64,000 nt of DNA from Sphingobacterium humi (GTDB taxonomy: Bacteria; Bacteroidota; Bacteroidia; Sphingobacteriales; Sphingobacteriaceae), in the NCBI RefSeq assembly GCF_009768885.1, contig NZ_WSQA01000002.1, forward strand, positions 372,001-436,000, given 5' to 3'. Each line of letters opens with the position of its first letter. The first letter of the stretch is position 1. Of this stretch, positions 1 through 7,858 are shown piece by piece. Below the pieces are notes generated by a model. That model was given only the letters and a program-made list of their open reading frames with translations. It searched no databases and had not been told where the DNA came from. The position numbers were made by a program, and so were the translations under genes.

Positions 1-8
1 GGCCTGCC

Positions 9-80
9 GCCTGCGTAGTTCAATGGATAGAATATCAGATTCCGGTTCTGCCGATGTGGGTTCGACTCCCGCCGCGGGCA
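9..80 (+). tRNA. tRNA-Arg (CCG)
   Basis: A complete cloverleaf can be folded by eye. The acceptor stem pairs 9-15 with 73-79 (one T-G pair), the D stem pairs 18-21 with 30-33, the anticodon loop is 40-46 with CCG at 42-44, and the T arm is 56-72 with a TTCGACT loop. The discriminator is A80 and CCA is not encoded. The outermost anticodon-stem pair (T35/C51) is a mismatch, which leaves four pairs; the rest of the fold is regular, so the gene is probably functional. Confidence 0.9.
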
Positions 81-91
81 CAAAAAAGCTA

Positions 92-124
92 AAAGCTCGT
101 TTCTTAATTGAAGCGAGCTTTCTT
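92..124 (+). terminator. Hairpin downstream of tRNA-Arg
   Basis: An 8-bp stem pairs 92-99 with 114-121 and is followed by a short T-rich tract. The position, 12 bases after the tRNA end, suggests a terminator. The loop is 14 bases, longer than ideal. Confidence 0.5.
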
Positions 125-232
125 CGTTCATAGCCCGCTATAGCCATTAAGATTTAGCCAAGTCATTGTACAACGATGTATTGCTAATAGCGTTTGGAAG
201 GAAGCTTTGAAATAAAATGGAGGGGAAATAAA

Positions 233-256
233 AAAGCCATCCGGATGGATGGCTTT
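233..256 (-). terminator. Rho-independent terminator of rpsU
   Basis: A perfect 10-bp inverted repeat pairs 233-242 with 247-256 across the 4-base loop GGAT. Read on the minus strand it is followed by a T run (the A run at about 228-235 on plus). It lies 5 bases beyond the rpsU stop codon. Confidence 0.85.
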
Positions 257-260
257 ATAT

Positions 261-452
261 TTATGCGTTATCTTGTTGCAAACCTTGTTTGTAGATTGCT
301 TTCTTAACTTGGGTACGACGAGTTACAGATTTTTTCTCGTAAGCCTGACGTGAGCGAAGTTCTCTTAATACACCAGTCTTCTCGAATTTCTTCTTGAAAC
401 GCTTTAATGCTCTATCTAGAGATTCTCCTTCTTTTACATTTACAATAATCAT
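261..452 (-). CDS. rpsU: Small ribosomal subunit protein bS21
   Basis: This 63-residue basic protein of the 30S subunit has the normal length and pattern of bS21: an N-terminal [20 protein letters not shown] segment followed by Lys/Arg-rich helices ending in [11 protein letters not shown]. It binds near the 3' end of 16S rRNA and takes part in initiation. It is monocistronic here, with its own terminator directly downstream. The ATG at 452 is preceded by a strong Shine-Dalgarno (465-473), which is exceptional for this phylum. In Bacteroidota, bS21 helps hide the anti-Shine-Dalgarno of the ribosome (established for Flavobacterium johnsoniae), so the strong site suggests autogenous control (inference). 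Confidence 0.97.
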   Translation of the reverse strand: MIIVNVKEGESLDRALKRFKKKFEKTGVLRELRSRQAYEKKSVTRRTQVKKAIYKQGLQQDNA

Positions 453-464
453 AGCTTTTTATAT

Positions 465-473
465 ACCTCCCTT
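465..473 (-). promoter_or_regulatory. Strong Shine-Dalgarno of rpsU
   Basis: On the minus strand AAGGGAGGT ends 12 bases before the ATG of rpsU. GGAGGT is a six-base perfect match to the bacterial anti-Shine-Dalgarno core. The other gene starts I inspected in this window carry A/T-rich leaders without such a match, so this site stands out. Confidence 0.75.
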
Positions 474-526
474 CGTTGTGAAATTCTTGGACTGCAAAGG
501 TAAAGAAAGCAATACACTTATGCAAA

Positions 527-1165
527 CTATTTGTTAAGTAAATTATATTCTTCCACAATGGCTTCTAGGGGGTGTTCTTTGGTACATAAAGCAGTCTGTA
601 TACCCAAGGCTTTGGCCCCTTCCAGATGCTGCGGGCTATCGTCTATAAACAAACTTTCAGCAGGATCCAGATCGTTCTCATTCAGTACGCGCTCGAAGAT
701 GGCCAAGTCTGGCTTACGCAAGCCCGCCAGGTGCGAATAATAGGTTTTCTCGAAAAACTGCTCGTTATCTTGTACGCCATATACATCCTGAATATGCTTC
801 ATGCAATAGGCATAATGCAATTCGTTGTTATTACTCAATAAAAACAATCGATAGTGTTGCTTTAGCTCCTCCAAAATCTCATGCTTACCTTCCGGAACAC
901 CAATCAGCAAGGAGTTCCATGCTGTATCGATTTGCTCGTCCGTAAGCTCTGGTTTATTAGCCCGCTGCCGTACACCCTCTCTAAATTGTGCTGCTGAGAT
1001 TTCCCCTTTGTCGAAATCGTCAAAAAGAGAATCTTGACCATGATGGCCGAAAAAATCATCTACATTTTTGATACCCAATGCCCTAAAGGATTCACGTACT
1101 CTAGCAAAGTCGATCATAAAAATTACATTGCCATAATCTAGAATAATATTTTTAACTTTTTGCAT
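527..1165 (-). CDS. HAD-superfamily phosphatase (YihX-like, subfamily IA)
   Basis: A 212-residue cytosolic hydrolase of the haloacid-dehalogenase superfamily. Motif I is ILDYGNV with nucleophile D10; the second Asp of classical DxD is replaced by Gly, as in the YihX-type alpha-glucose-1-phosphate phosphatases. Motif II is LFLLSNN (S111), motif III is GLRKPD (K151) and motif IV is FIDDSPQH (D175, D176). A cap domain lies between motifs I and II. The family hydrolyses small sugar phosphates or related phosphomonoesters; the actual substrate cannot be read from sequence. It stands alone between rpsU and a tRNA gene. The ATG at 1165 is the only good start. Confidence 0.9.
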   Translation of the reverse strand: MQKVKNIILDYGNVIFMIDFARVRESFRALGIKNVDDFFGHHGQDSLFDDFDKGEISAAQFREGVRQRANKPELTDEQIDTAWNSLLIGVPEGKHEILEELKQHYRLFLLSNNNELHYAYCMKHIQDVYGVQDNEQFFEKTYYSHLAGLRKPDLAIFERVLNENDLDPAESLFIDDSPQHLEGAKALGIQTALCTKEHPLEAIVEEYNLLNK

Positions 1166-1249
1166 ACAAAATTTTGTTTTCTCGGTACAAATATCGATAA
1201 TTGCATCGTCAAAACGGGAATTATCTTGTTTTAATGGACATCAAAAACC

Positions 1250-1323
1250 GCGCCTATAGCTCAGTCGGTTAGAGTAGAAGACTCATAATCTTTTGGTCCC
1301 TGGTTCGAGCCCAGGTGGGCGCA
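1250..1323 (+). tRNA. tRNA with CAT anticodon (Met or Ile2)
   Basis: The acceptor stem pairs 1250-1256 with 1316-1322 and the discriminator is A1323. The anticodon loop is CTCATAA with CAT in the centre. The T arm CCTGG-TTCGAGC-CCAGG is perfect. Elongator Met and lysidine-modified Ile2 tRNAs share this anticodon. The stretch after the anticodon stem (TTGGTC, then CTGGTTC) resembles Ile2 tRNAs such as that of E. coli more than elongator Met, so Ile2 is favoured by inference. It is not an initiator: no three G-C anticodon-stem pairs. Confidence 0.9.
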
Positions 1324-1332
1324 CAGAAAAAA

Positions 1333-1359
1333 GCCAACTTTCAACAAGTTGGCTTTTTT
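1333..1359 (+). terminator. Terminator after the CAT tRNA
   Basis: A perfect 8-bp stem pairs GCCAACTT (1333-1340) with AAGTTGGC (1346-1353) over a 5-base loop, followed by six T. Flanking A and T runs can extend the stem. It begins 9 bases after the tRNA. Confidence 0.85.
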
Positions 1360-1426
1360 GATTTTAGGGGCACCATTAGGTAATTTACACTTCAATTTGT
1401 CTAATAAACCAACATCAGGAAGACTA

Positions 1427-1828
1427 TTATTTAAGGTCATATAATTTTAACCCATTAATAAACTTAAAGTCACGTACATTATAAGTAAATAGATTCAGAT
1501 CCGTTTCGAGGGAAGTAGCTGCTATCAAGCCGTCAGGAATTGCTAGTCCATGACTTAAATGGTAACTGTTTAATAATTCTATTGTTCGGATCGTTATTTC
1601 AGGAGTCAAAAGAATAGTGTCAAATCTTTTTAATTTCTTTGTAAGCTGTTTGCTATGCTCCTTTACCAAAGTACCTTTAATTAGTTCCATTCTGGTGATA
1701 GCTGAAATCAAGATATTTTCTATTCCTATACCTTGTATAATAGCATCCGTTCTCGAATGGCGCGTCTTTTTAGCGTCAAAGAGCTCAATTAGAACATCGG
1801 TATCACAGATTACTTTTTGCGCTGCCAT
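1427..1828 (-). CDS. VapC-like PIN-domain toxin
   Basis: A 133-residue PIN-domain ribonuclease, the usual size for VapC. The acidic active-site residues are in place: D9 and D11 in CDTDVLIE, E48 in TRMELIKG, D99 in AIPDGLIAATSLE, and N117/D120 in TYNVRDF. VapC proteins cut tRNA or rRNA with a Mg2+-bound centre until held by their antitoxin. The start at 1828 overlaps the end of the upstream gene (1810-2058) by 19 bases, the translational coupling usual for toxin-antitoxin pairs. The RNA target is unknown. Confidence 0.85.
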   Translation of the reverse strand: MAAQKVICDTDVLIELFDAKKTRHSRTDAIIQGIGIENILISAITRMELIKGTLVKEHSKQLTKKLKRFDTILLTPEITIRTIELLNSYHLSHGLAIPDGLIAATSLETDLNLFTYNVRDFKFINGLKLYDLK

Positions 1829-2058
1829 GCAGATTTTCTTAAGTTTTTTGCGTCTATATCCTTACCAGTGAAGATCGCATTTATGTCTTTTATATCAATC
1901 TTGCCATCCCCTTGTAGAATTTGAATACAATTTATATAATACATTTTATCTTTATGTTTTTTATCAGGGATTGCAATGGTAAAGCCCAAAAACTCGCCCA
2001 AAACTGCCAAGACCTTCAACGTTTTTCGATTTTTATATTTTATAACAACTTCGTACAT
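1810..2058 (-). CDS. Putative antitoxin partner of the PIN toxin
   Basis: An 82-residue, basic protein (many Lys, C-terminal KNLRKSAWQRKK). It overlaps the VapC-like gene by 19 bases and precedes it, the position of an antitoxin. I do not recognise an AbrB, MetJ/Arc, PHD or XRE DNA-binding pattern. The N-terminus (MYEVVIKYKNRKTLKVLAVL) predicts beta strand then helix and the middle a short two-stranded segment. Function is inferred from the operon only. A 14-base palindrome about 50 bases upstream could be its operator. Confidence 0.6.
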   Translation of the reverse strand: MYEVVIKYKNRKTLKVLAVLGEFLGFTIAIPDKKHKDKMYYINCIQILQGDGKIDIKDINAIFTGKDIDAKNLRKSAWQRKK

Positions 2059-2079
2059 AGCATTCTCTTTCTTTATAGT

Positions 2080-2118
2080 TAAAGATAATAAATTTTTGAG
2101 AGATTACTGCTAGCAGTA
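2080..2118 (-). promoter_or_regulatory. Possible promoter and operator of the toxin-antitoxin pair
   Basis: A perfect 14-base palindrome, TACTGCTAGCAGTA, occupies 2105-2118. On the minus strand TATCTTTA (2080-2087) matches the Bacteroidota -7 element TAnnTTTG at five of its six fixed positions and lies 22 bases before the antitoxin ATG. The palindrome would then cover the -33 region, a typical place for an autoregulatory operator. No clear -33 TTTG is seen. Confidence 0.35.
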
Positions 2119-2330
2119 TTGTTTCACTAACAGGCACTTTATTAAATCCTCCTGCTCCAAATGAAGGATTAAAATCAGCATTAGAACATTACAATACCTT
2201 AGATAGATGCCCAACCATGTTTCTACCCCCTAAAAACCACCATCGGATTATTTAAAAATTAATCTGCGCGGATAATTTAACCAGCGGCCCAAGAATAAGA
2301 CAAACAACTTTCAAATCTATTAACTCCATA

Positions 2331-2436
2331 CCCCTCCTTCCGTCTAGATCCCTTTCTCTCCCCTTTCACTCCCCTTTCAAACCCAATGCACAACCCTTTA
2401 AGATTGGGTGGGAAAGAGCGCTAAAAGGGAGGAAAT
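2331..2436. repeat. Dispersed C/T-rich imperfect palindrome, copy A
   Basis: The gene-free interval 2119-2540 holds a strand-skewed segment rich in CCCTTTC units on its left half (2331-2395) and GGGNGGGAAAG/AAAAGGGAG on its right (2405-2433), so the halves are partly complementary. Similar segments lie near 26.2 kb and 55.1 kb. No convincing ORF, RNA gene or terminator was found in the rest of this gap. Confidence 0.55.
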
Positions 2437-2540
2437 TAAAGCTAGAAAAAATACACATCTATAGAAAGGCCCTATCAATCAAAAAACAATCCCTTTAAAT
2501 AATGCTCAAGGGCTAATGAGGAAAGCCCCCCATCAACCAT

Positions 2541-5063
2541 CTACTTTTTCAATTTCTGCAAGCGGGCTTTAGCGGTAGGAATTACATCATCGTCATTCGT
2601 ATAATTTTCGATTACACTTTCCAGCGTTTTTCTGGCCTGCAAGGTATCTCCTTTACGGGCATAGGTATCTGCCAGGAGGATGAAGCTTTTCGCTACCCAA
2701 TAATCATGGGTATCCATGTTTTCAATAACATCAAAGGCAGATTTCTGCGCTTTGTCGTATTGTTTGCTTTCATATTGCAAGAGCCCTACGCGGTACCTTG
2801 CCTCCGCACTCACCGCCGCCTTACTTTTCAGCGCGGCCAAGTTCAGTTCTTTGATGGCCGACTCCACATTTTTTTTCTGTAAAAAGGCTTTGGCGCTATA
2901 CAAATGCGCAGTTGCTATCTCCTCCTCGGTGGCCTTGGCGTAATTTTTAACCAGCTCCACATAATTTTCCATCTGCTCGAAATCGCCGATCTCGTAATAG
3001 CATTTCACCAAATTAGTAACTGCGTAACCATAGTTCTCTTTGAAATCTGAGTTAAGCTCCAATTTTTTGAGGTGAACAATAGCCTCGTTGTATTCCTTCA
3101 AGTTTAGGTATAGGGCGGCGACAGTCATTAAAGTTCTACCTGTGTATTCGCTAGTCCAATCGTTCAGAATGATATTCAGGTCGTGCAAGGCTTCCTCGGG
3201 ATGACCGGTATGGTAATAGCTCACGCCCCGGATAAAGCGCGCATGTTTCTCTTGTCTAGGTTTCGGGAATTTATCAAAATAGGCATTGATGGCTTCTACT
3301 GCAGGCCCATATTGTCCCCTAGAAAATAAAGTACGGGCAGCCTGGAATGCCAAGTTATCCTGTTCCCCTTCACTCAGGTTGTTTATATTATTGCTGGTAG
3401 CATAGTGAATATAGCTGGTTGCATCACCTTGATCCAGGTAAATATTTTCAATGGACAGCATCGCTTGTGCGGCCTCGCTGGTCGTCGAATAATCCTTTAC
3501 AATCTTCTGGAAAGTAGCCATTGCCGCCTCATTGTCACTTTTATTATATTGAACCAAACCAATGGTCATCAAAGCCCGTGGCACATAGCTGCTTCGCGGA
3601 TACTGTTTAATCATCTTTTGCAAGCCTTCGATGGCAACATCGTAATCGCCTTCCGTGAAGTAGATATAGGGGATTTCAAAAGCCACATCATCGGCATAGT
3701 TGGAATTAGGGAATTTCTCTACCACAGATTTCAGGGTTTCCAACTTGCCCTCATTATTACCTTGCAGCCCTTGAATAATACCTTGCTGAAATAAGGCATA
3801 ATCTTGATTTGCCGTTTTATCGTTTATCAATTGGTCATAGTATCCTTTTGCACGCTCATAATTGCGTGTAGAAAGATAAGAATCTCCCAAACGCGCAATC
3901 ACATCATAACGGATATTTTTGTCCAATCTACTGTCCTCAGAGGCCAAAAAGCGTTCAAAATACTGCGCGGCCATACCATATCTATTGATGCGGAAAGCAG
4001 CATAGGCTAAGGCGTAGTTCGCATAATTATAGACCGTGCTATTTTTAACCGCCGGCAGGCTAAGAAACTTGCTAAAGTTCTCTACGGCTTCGCCATATTT
4101 ACGTACCTCGTACATCGCTTCAGCTTTCCAATAAGTTGCCAAGGCGGCCATTTCCGGATCGAACTGTAACTTCTCCGACCGCATAAACATGGAGATGCTG
4201 TTTTCAAATGCACGCTCGTTATAAAATTCTAAGCCGCGGAAGTAGGTAATCCTTTGATAGACTTCATCGTCTTTTTGCGACCTATCCTTAAATGATTCCA
4301 ACAAATACACGCCGGCCTGAAAATTACTGCTGCCCGATAATACCTGCGCCATTCGCATTTCCGTTGTCTCCGTCTTCTTAGCTTCTTCATCGAGTTCTGC
4401 ATTTCGCTTACTAATATAAGCCTCAAGGGGTTTTAAGGCTGCTTGAACAGAGTCTAATTCAAATAATACCTTCCCATAGTTATACTGCCCATCCGCTTTC
4501 AAGTCGGCATCGAAGTCCATTTTTGAGGCTTTATAAAACGCATTGCGAGCTCCCGGCTTATCTCCTGTTTCCAAAGCAATATGCCCCAAGGCTAAGATGG
4601 AGCTCTGGTAAAATGGATCGCCAGGCTTCACTTTCTCGAGAATTGAAGTCGCTCTAGGGTACTCCTTCGCACGATAGGCCAAAATACCAATCCTATTATT
4701 ATCAATATTATCACGCAATGCATTAGGGTATTTTTGCGGCAAGGGACTATGGTAGGGCTCTTTATAAGGGTTTCTTGTAAAATACAATCCTGCAGCCACC
4801 TGGCGGAGTTCCTTCTCCAAAGCCAACCGATCAATCTTCATATCCGGACTCCGACGGATCTTGACCGCATCGGCCAATACCGGACGATAATCGCGAACCA
4901 CCACAATGGAATCCATTACTTTCGGCTGTGCTTGCGCACCCGCTTGCTGCTCTTGTTTTTGCTTTTCATCCTCTTGGGCATATCCGGCAAGCATAAGCAG
5001 CGAAAGGAATCCTGTAATGGTGATTTTGAGGCGGCTAGAGTTGACTATAGGTGTAAGTATCAT
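2541..5063 (-). CDS. Exported multi-TPR protein
   Basis: An 840-residue protein with an N-terminal signal segment (hydrophobic ITITGFLSLLMLAGYA, probable cleavage before QEDEK), a Gln-rich linker, a short conserved-looking stretch DSIVVVRDYRPVLADAVKI and then tandem tetratricopeptide repeats to the C-terminus (recurrent patterns such as YEVRKYGEAVENFSKF and YFTEGDYDVAIEGLQKM). TPR solenoids mediate protein-protein contacts, so this is likely a periplasmic or outer-membrane scaffold. It has no enzymatic motif. It is transcribed alone, with no close partner: the next gene upstream is separated by a terminator. Resemblance in size and layout to gliding or type IX secretion TPR proteins is noted but not strong enough for a name. 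Confidence 0.85.
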   Translation of the reverse strand: MILTPIVNSSRLKITITGFLSLLMLAGYAQEDEKQKQEQQAGAQAQPKVMDSIVVVRDYRPVLADAVKIRRSPDMKIDRLALEKELRQVAAGLYFTRNPYKEPYHSPLPQKYPNALRDNIDNNRIGILAYRAKEYPRATSILEKVKPGDPFYQSSILALGHIALETGDKPGARNAFYKASKMDFDADLKADGQYNYGKVLFELDSVQAALKPLEAYISKRNAELDEEAKKTETTEMRMAQVLSGSSNFQAGVYLLESFKDRSQKDDEVYQRITYFRGLEFYNERAFENSISMFMRSEKLQFDPEMAALATYWKAEAMYEVRKYGEAVENFSKFLSLPAVKNSTVYNYANYALAYAAFRINRYGMAAQYFERFLASEDSRLDKNIRYDVIARLGDSYLSTRNYERAKGYYDQLINDKTANQDYALFQQGIIQGLQGNNEGKLETLKSVVEKFPNSNYADDVAFEIPYIYFTEGDYDVAIEGLQKMIKQYPRSSYVPRALMTIGLVQYNKSDNEAAMATFQKIVKDYSTTSEAAQAMLSIENIYLDQGDATSYIHYATSNNINNLSEGEQDNLAFQAARTLFSRGQYGPAVEAINAYFDKFPKPRQEKHARFIRGVSYYHTGHPEEALHDLNIILNDWTSEYTGRTLMTVAALYLNLKEYNEAIVHLKKLELNSDFKENYGYAVTNLVKCYYEIGDFEQMENYVELVKNYAKATEEEIATAHLYSAKAFLQKKNVESAIKELNLAALKSKAAVSAEARYRVGLLQYESKQYDKAQKSAFDVIENMDTHDYWVAKSFILLADTYARKGDTLQARKTLESVIENYTNDDDVIPTAKARLQKLKK

Positions 5064-5207
5064 GGTGAATGCGTAAAAATGAACGTATTTAAAAATATGC
5101 TACAATCGAAAATATCAATTGTTTCAATGGTTTCAAACTTTATACCAAAGTTGCCATGTGTACATGTAGCTTTCCCTTTTTAAAGGGTTAAGATCGGCAT
5201 GCCAAAC

Positions 5208-5243
5208 AAAAAGAGTTTAGGACCTAAACCCTAAACTCTTTTT
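5208..5243 (-). terminator. Terminator closing the 16-kb SusCD/ceramidase-fold gene train
   Basis: A 14-bp perfect stem pairs 5208-5221 with 5230-5243 around an 8-base loop, with A and T runs at both ends, so it can act in both directions. It lies 44 bases beyond the HiPIP stop codon. Confidence 0.85.
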
Positions 5244-5287
5244 TACAGAAACGGTATTGCTAAACCTTTTGTTTGCTTAGCGCTATA

Positions 5288-5662
5288 TTAAACCAAGTCT
5301 TGTGCTGCCCAATAGGTACAATAGCCCTCTTTAAAAACAGGCCCTGTAAACAATTGGCAACCCCCACAATGCTCCCCTTCCTTCGGCGCGATATACAATT
5401 TGCAATTATCGCATCTGTTATCCGGGTTTGAGGTTTGCTTCACATAGCCCAGTTGGTTTCTTTTTCGCAGGTTCACCTCATCCACCTGCGAATAGTCGTC
5501 ACAGGAGCTTACGGCTTTTGCTTGGTCTTTATCAGCTGCGCCTTGTTTACCAGAATTTGTACAGCCTGTTAAGGCGTAGGCAGTACCCAATATTACAGCT
5601 AGTGAAGAAGAAACAGTACCTTTAATAAACGCTCTTCTTTCCATCTTCCTTTTGTCCATCAT
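5288..5662 (-). CDS. High-potential iron-sulfur protein (HiPIP), Tat-exported
   Basis: A 124-residue small electron carrier with one [4Fe-4S] cluster. The ligand pattern C84-x2-C87-x14-C102-x12-C115 matches HiPIP spacing; C99 is an extra Cys. The N-terminus carries a twin-arginine signal (RRAFIKG, then a hydrophobic run) ending in ALTGC, so it may also be lipidated at C34. HiPIPs shuttle single electrons in the periplasm. It is the last gene of the minus-strand train: its start is 4 bases past the stop of the beta-propeller protein, so the two are probably co-translated. Inference: it may accept electrons from that protein. Confidence 0.9.
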   Translation of the reverse strand: MMDKRKMERRAFIKGTVSSSLAVILGTAYALTGCTNSGKQGAADKDQAKAVSSCDDYSQVDEVNLRKRNQLGYVKQTSNPDNRCDNCKLYIAPKEGEHCGGCQLFTGPVFKEGYCTYWAAQDLV

Positions 5663-5665
5663 AAG

Positions 5666-7810
5666 TTAAATTTTAAGTAGTTCCGATAATTTAGATTTTA
5701 CGCTTTCATCTGTTGAAGTATCCATAATGGTTTTCAAGGAAGACTTAACCGCTTGGTTCTGCACACCTTTATCGCCACTAGCCTTCTGCACCCCTTCAAT
5801 AGCACCTAATAACCATTTAGATTCTCCTTTGCTTTTGGCAAGGCCTGCAATATCGTTCAATAATTTATCTGCACCTTGATCTTTGCGCGTTAAAATAAAA
5901 GCAAGGTCATTGATAAGCTGTCCTTTTTCATCGGCATAGCTAGCAAAGAAAGAAGTCTTGTTCAAGGATTTAAGGAGCTCATAAGACGCGCCGTTATTCG
6001 CGCTAAGCACCGCCATTCTAAACCAAGGATCATTCACATTTTTCTCGGCCACTTTAGCCAATTGATCGGTAACAAATAGATCATTGAATTGACCTAAACT
6101 CAAGGTCGCCTGAAAGGCCACACGTGGAGCCTGATCATCTAATAGACTTACTAAAAGCTGTTTATTTTCAGGGAATCTTTCCGCAAGAATGGCGGCATGT
6201 TCTCTTACACCTTCGTGCTTATCGGCCAATGCTTTTTTAACGATATCGCTAGTCAAAGCGCCTAAGCCTTCCAAGGTATATAAGGCATGTAATCTAAAGC
6301 GCGCGTCGGCACTGTTGTTAAACAATTCAGTAACACTTGGAATAACACTTTTATCCTGAGCCTCAACTAACTTACGTTGCGCTTGCAAACGCCACCATTG
6401 GCTTTCATGGGCCAATAATTTCACGTAATCAGCCGTTGTTTTATTCTCTTTGTCGGTTAAAGTACGATCCAGGTTCTTTTTGTTTTTAGGAACAATGCGG
6501 TAGATCCGTCCCATGTCCATCCCTTGCTTATAATCCATTTCAGCAACTAAGTCTTCCGGAATAGACATCGGTGTTTCAATATGCTGGCGATACATATCCA
6601 CCATGTATAAATTACCGTCAGGCGACACGGCAAAGCTGGTAGGTCTAAACCATGAATCCGTTGAAGTAATAAATTCAGATTCTTTATCCTCGTTAGCACG
6701 TGAGGCAACGTATTTAGGACTTGTTTTATGCGCCGTTAACACATCCCGATGCACGAGATTACCTGCCACCTCACCGGTGAAGATATTACCGTAAAATCCA
6801 TCAGGGAAAGCATCACCTCCATAAACCGTACCGCCAGAAGCACCCGTAAAATGACCATCTGGATGTTCAATCTGCCCTTTACCTTGTTGATCGTAGGTTT
6901 CTTGTCTTCTACGACTACGTTCAGCACGCCAGTAGGGCGCCGGTGTGACCTGATACATGCGTAAATCATGATCAGAAATATTTTCCACGCCACGCGTCGA
7001 AGGCAAGAAAGCATGCCTGTACATATATCTTCCCGGGATAACCGCTTGCTGAATATGCACGGTATTCTGCGTCATAAAGCGATGGCCCCAATCATTTAAT
7101 GTTTGGCCGAACTGCGCTGGCGCTGTTTCCTTTTCATACAATTCTTTATCTAATCGAAAGCGGAAGTCGGCACCACCAACCGATAAGGCTGGCGCATCTG
7201 ACTGTCGGGTAGAAGTAATCTCACCGGCCTGCCCATGGTTGGATGCGTAAATCCAGTTGTCAATCGCGAACGTAAGGTTGGTAATCTGCGCTTCGGAGTT
7301 ATTGGTAAAGAAGCCGGTATACAATACCTCTTTATGATCGGCCGTTCCATCGCCATTGGTATCTTCCAGATAGAAAATATCAGGAGCAGCCGTCACCAAG
7401 ACTCCTTTTTTCCAAGCCATAACACTGGTCATTTCCGAAATACCTTCGATAAAAACAACAGACTCATCAACAACACCGTCTTTATCATTATCCTTTAAAT
7501 ACACAATTCTACCATTGCCTTTCCCCGGCGGGTTTGGTTCCATATCAGAGAATGGATAATCTGCCATTTCTACAACATAAGCATTCCCTTTCTCATCAAA
7601 AGTCATGGCTACAGGATCCTTTACAAAGGGTTCTGTAGCATATATTTGCACCTCGAAATCAGGATGCACCGTCATGGCTGCTATCGATTCCTCGGCGGTC
7701 TTAGGCCCTGGATATTTGGGTTGTTTACAAGACCAAAACCCAAATAATAAGGAGGTAACCATAAAGGCACGATAGCCAACTACTTGATACTTACTAGTCA
7801 TTATGTTCAT
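5666..7810 (-). CDS. Beta-propeller dehydrogenase-like lipoprotein with HEAT repeats (PVC-type family)
   Basis: A 714-residue lipoprotein: the signal ends in GFWSC (lipid Cys 28). Residues about 45-450 form the beta-propeller of the PVC-type membrane-bound dehydrogenase family (HPDFEVQIYATEPFVKDPVA, DGNLYMVDMYRQHIE), a fold related to soluble quinoprotein sugar dehydrogenases. Two EF-hand-like calcium loops are visible (DNDKDGVVDE and DTNGDGTADH). From about 455 to the end are HEAT-like helical repeats. Many relatives carry a C-terminal CxxCH cytochrome domain; here the only Cys is the lipobox one, so no haem is bound. Adjacent HiPIP may take that electron-transfer role (inference). Catalysis is unproven. 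The ATG at 7810 or 7801 could serve as the start. Confidence 0.8.
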   Translation of the reverse strand: MNIMTSKYQVVGYRAFMVTSLLFGFWSCKQPKYPGPKTAEESIAAMTVHPDFEVQIYATEPFVKDPVAMTFDEKGNAYVVEMADYPFSDMEPNPPGKGNGRIVYLKDNDKDGVVDESVVFIEGISEMTSVMAWKKGVLVTAAPDIFYLEDTNGDGTADHKEVLYTGFFTNNSEAQITNLTFAIDNWIYASNHGQAGEITSTRQSDAPALSVGGADFRFRLDKELYEKETAPAQFGQTLNDWGHRFMTQNTVHIQQAVIPGRYMYRHAFLPSTRGVENISDHDLRMYQVTPAPYWRAERSRRRQETYDQQGKGQIEHPDGHFTGASGGTVYGGDAFPDGFYGNIFTGEVAGNLVHRDVLTAHKTSPKYVASRANEDKESEFITSTDSWFRPTSFAVSPDGNLYMVDMYRQHIETPMSIPEDLVAEMDYKQGMDMGRIYRIVPKNKKNLDRTLTDKENKTTADYVKLLAHESQWWRLQAQRKLVEAQDKSVIPSVTELFNNSADARFRLHALYTLEGLGALTSDIVKKALADKHEGVREHAAILAERFPENKQLLVSLLDDQAPRVAFQATLSLGQFNDLFVTDQLAKVAEKNVNDPWFRMAVLSANNGASYELLKSLNKTSFFASYADEKGQLINDLAFILTRKDQGADKLLNDIAGLAKSKGESKWLLGAIEGVQKASGDKGVQNQAVKSSLKTIMDTSTDESVKSKLSELLKI

Positions 7811-7858
7811 TTCTTTTCAAAAAATTAGATTTAGTATTTTGCTTAATTGCTGCTATGC

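Noticed and set aside
4734..5183. 149-codon plus-strand frame opposite the start of the TPR gene
   Set aside because: It is antisense to the TPR coding sequence, has no recognisable domain and its composition reflects the opposite gene.
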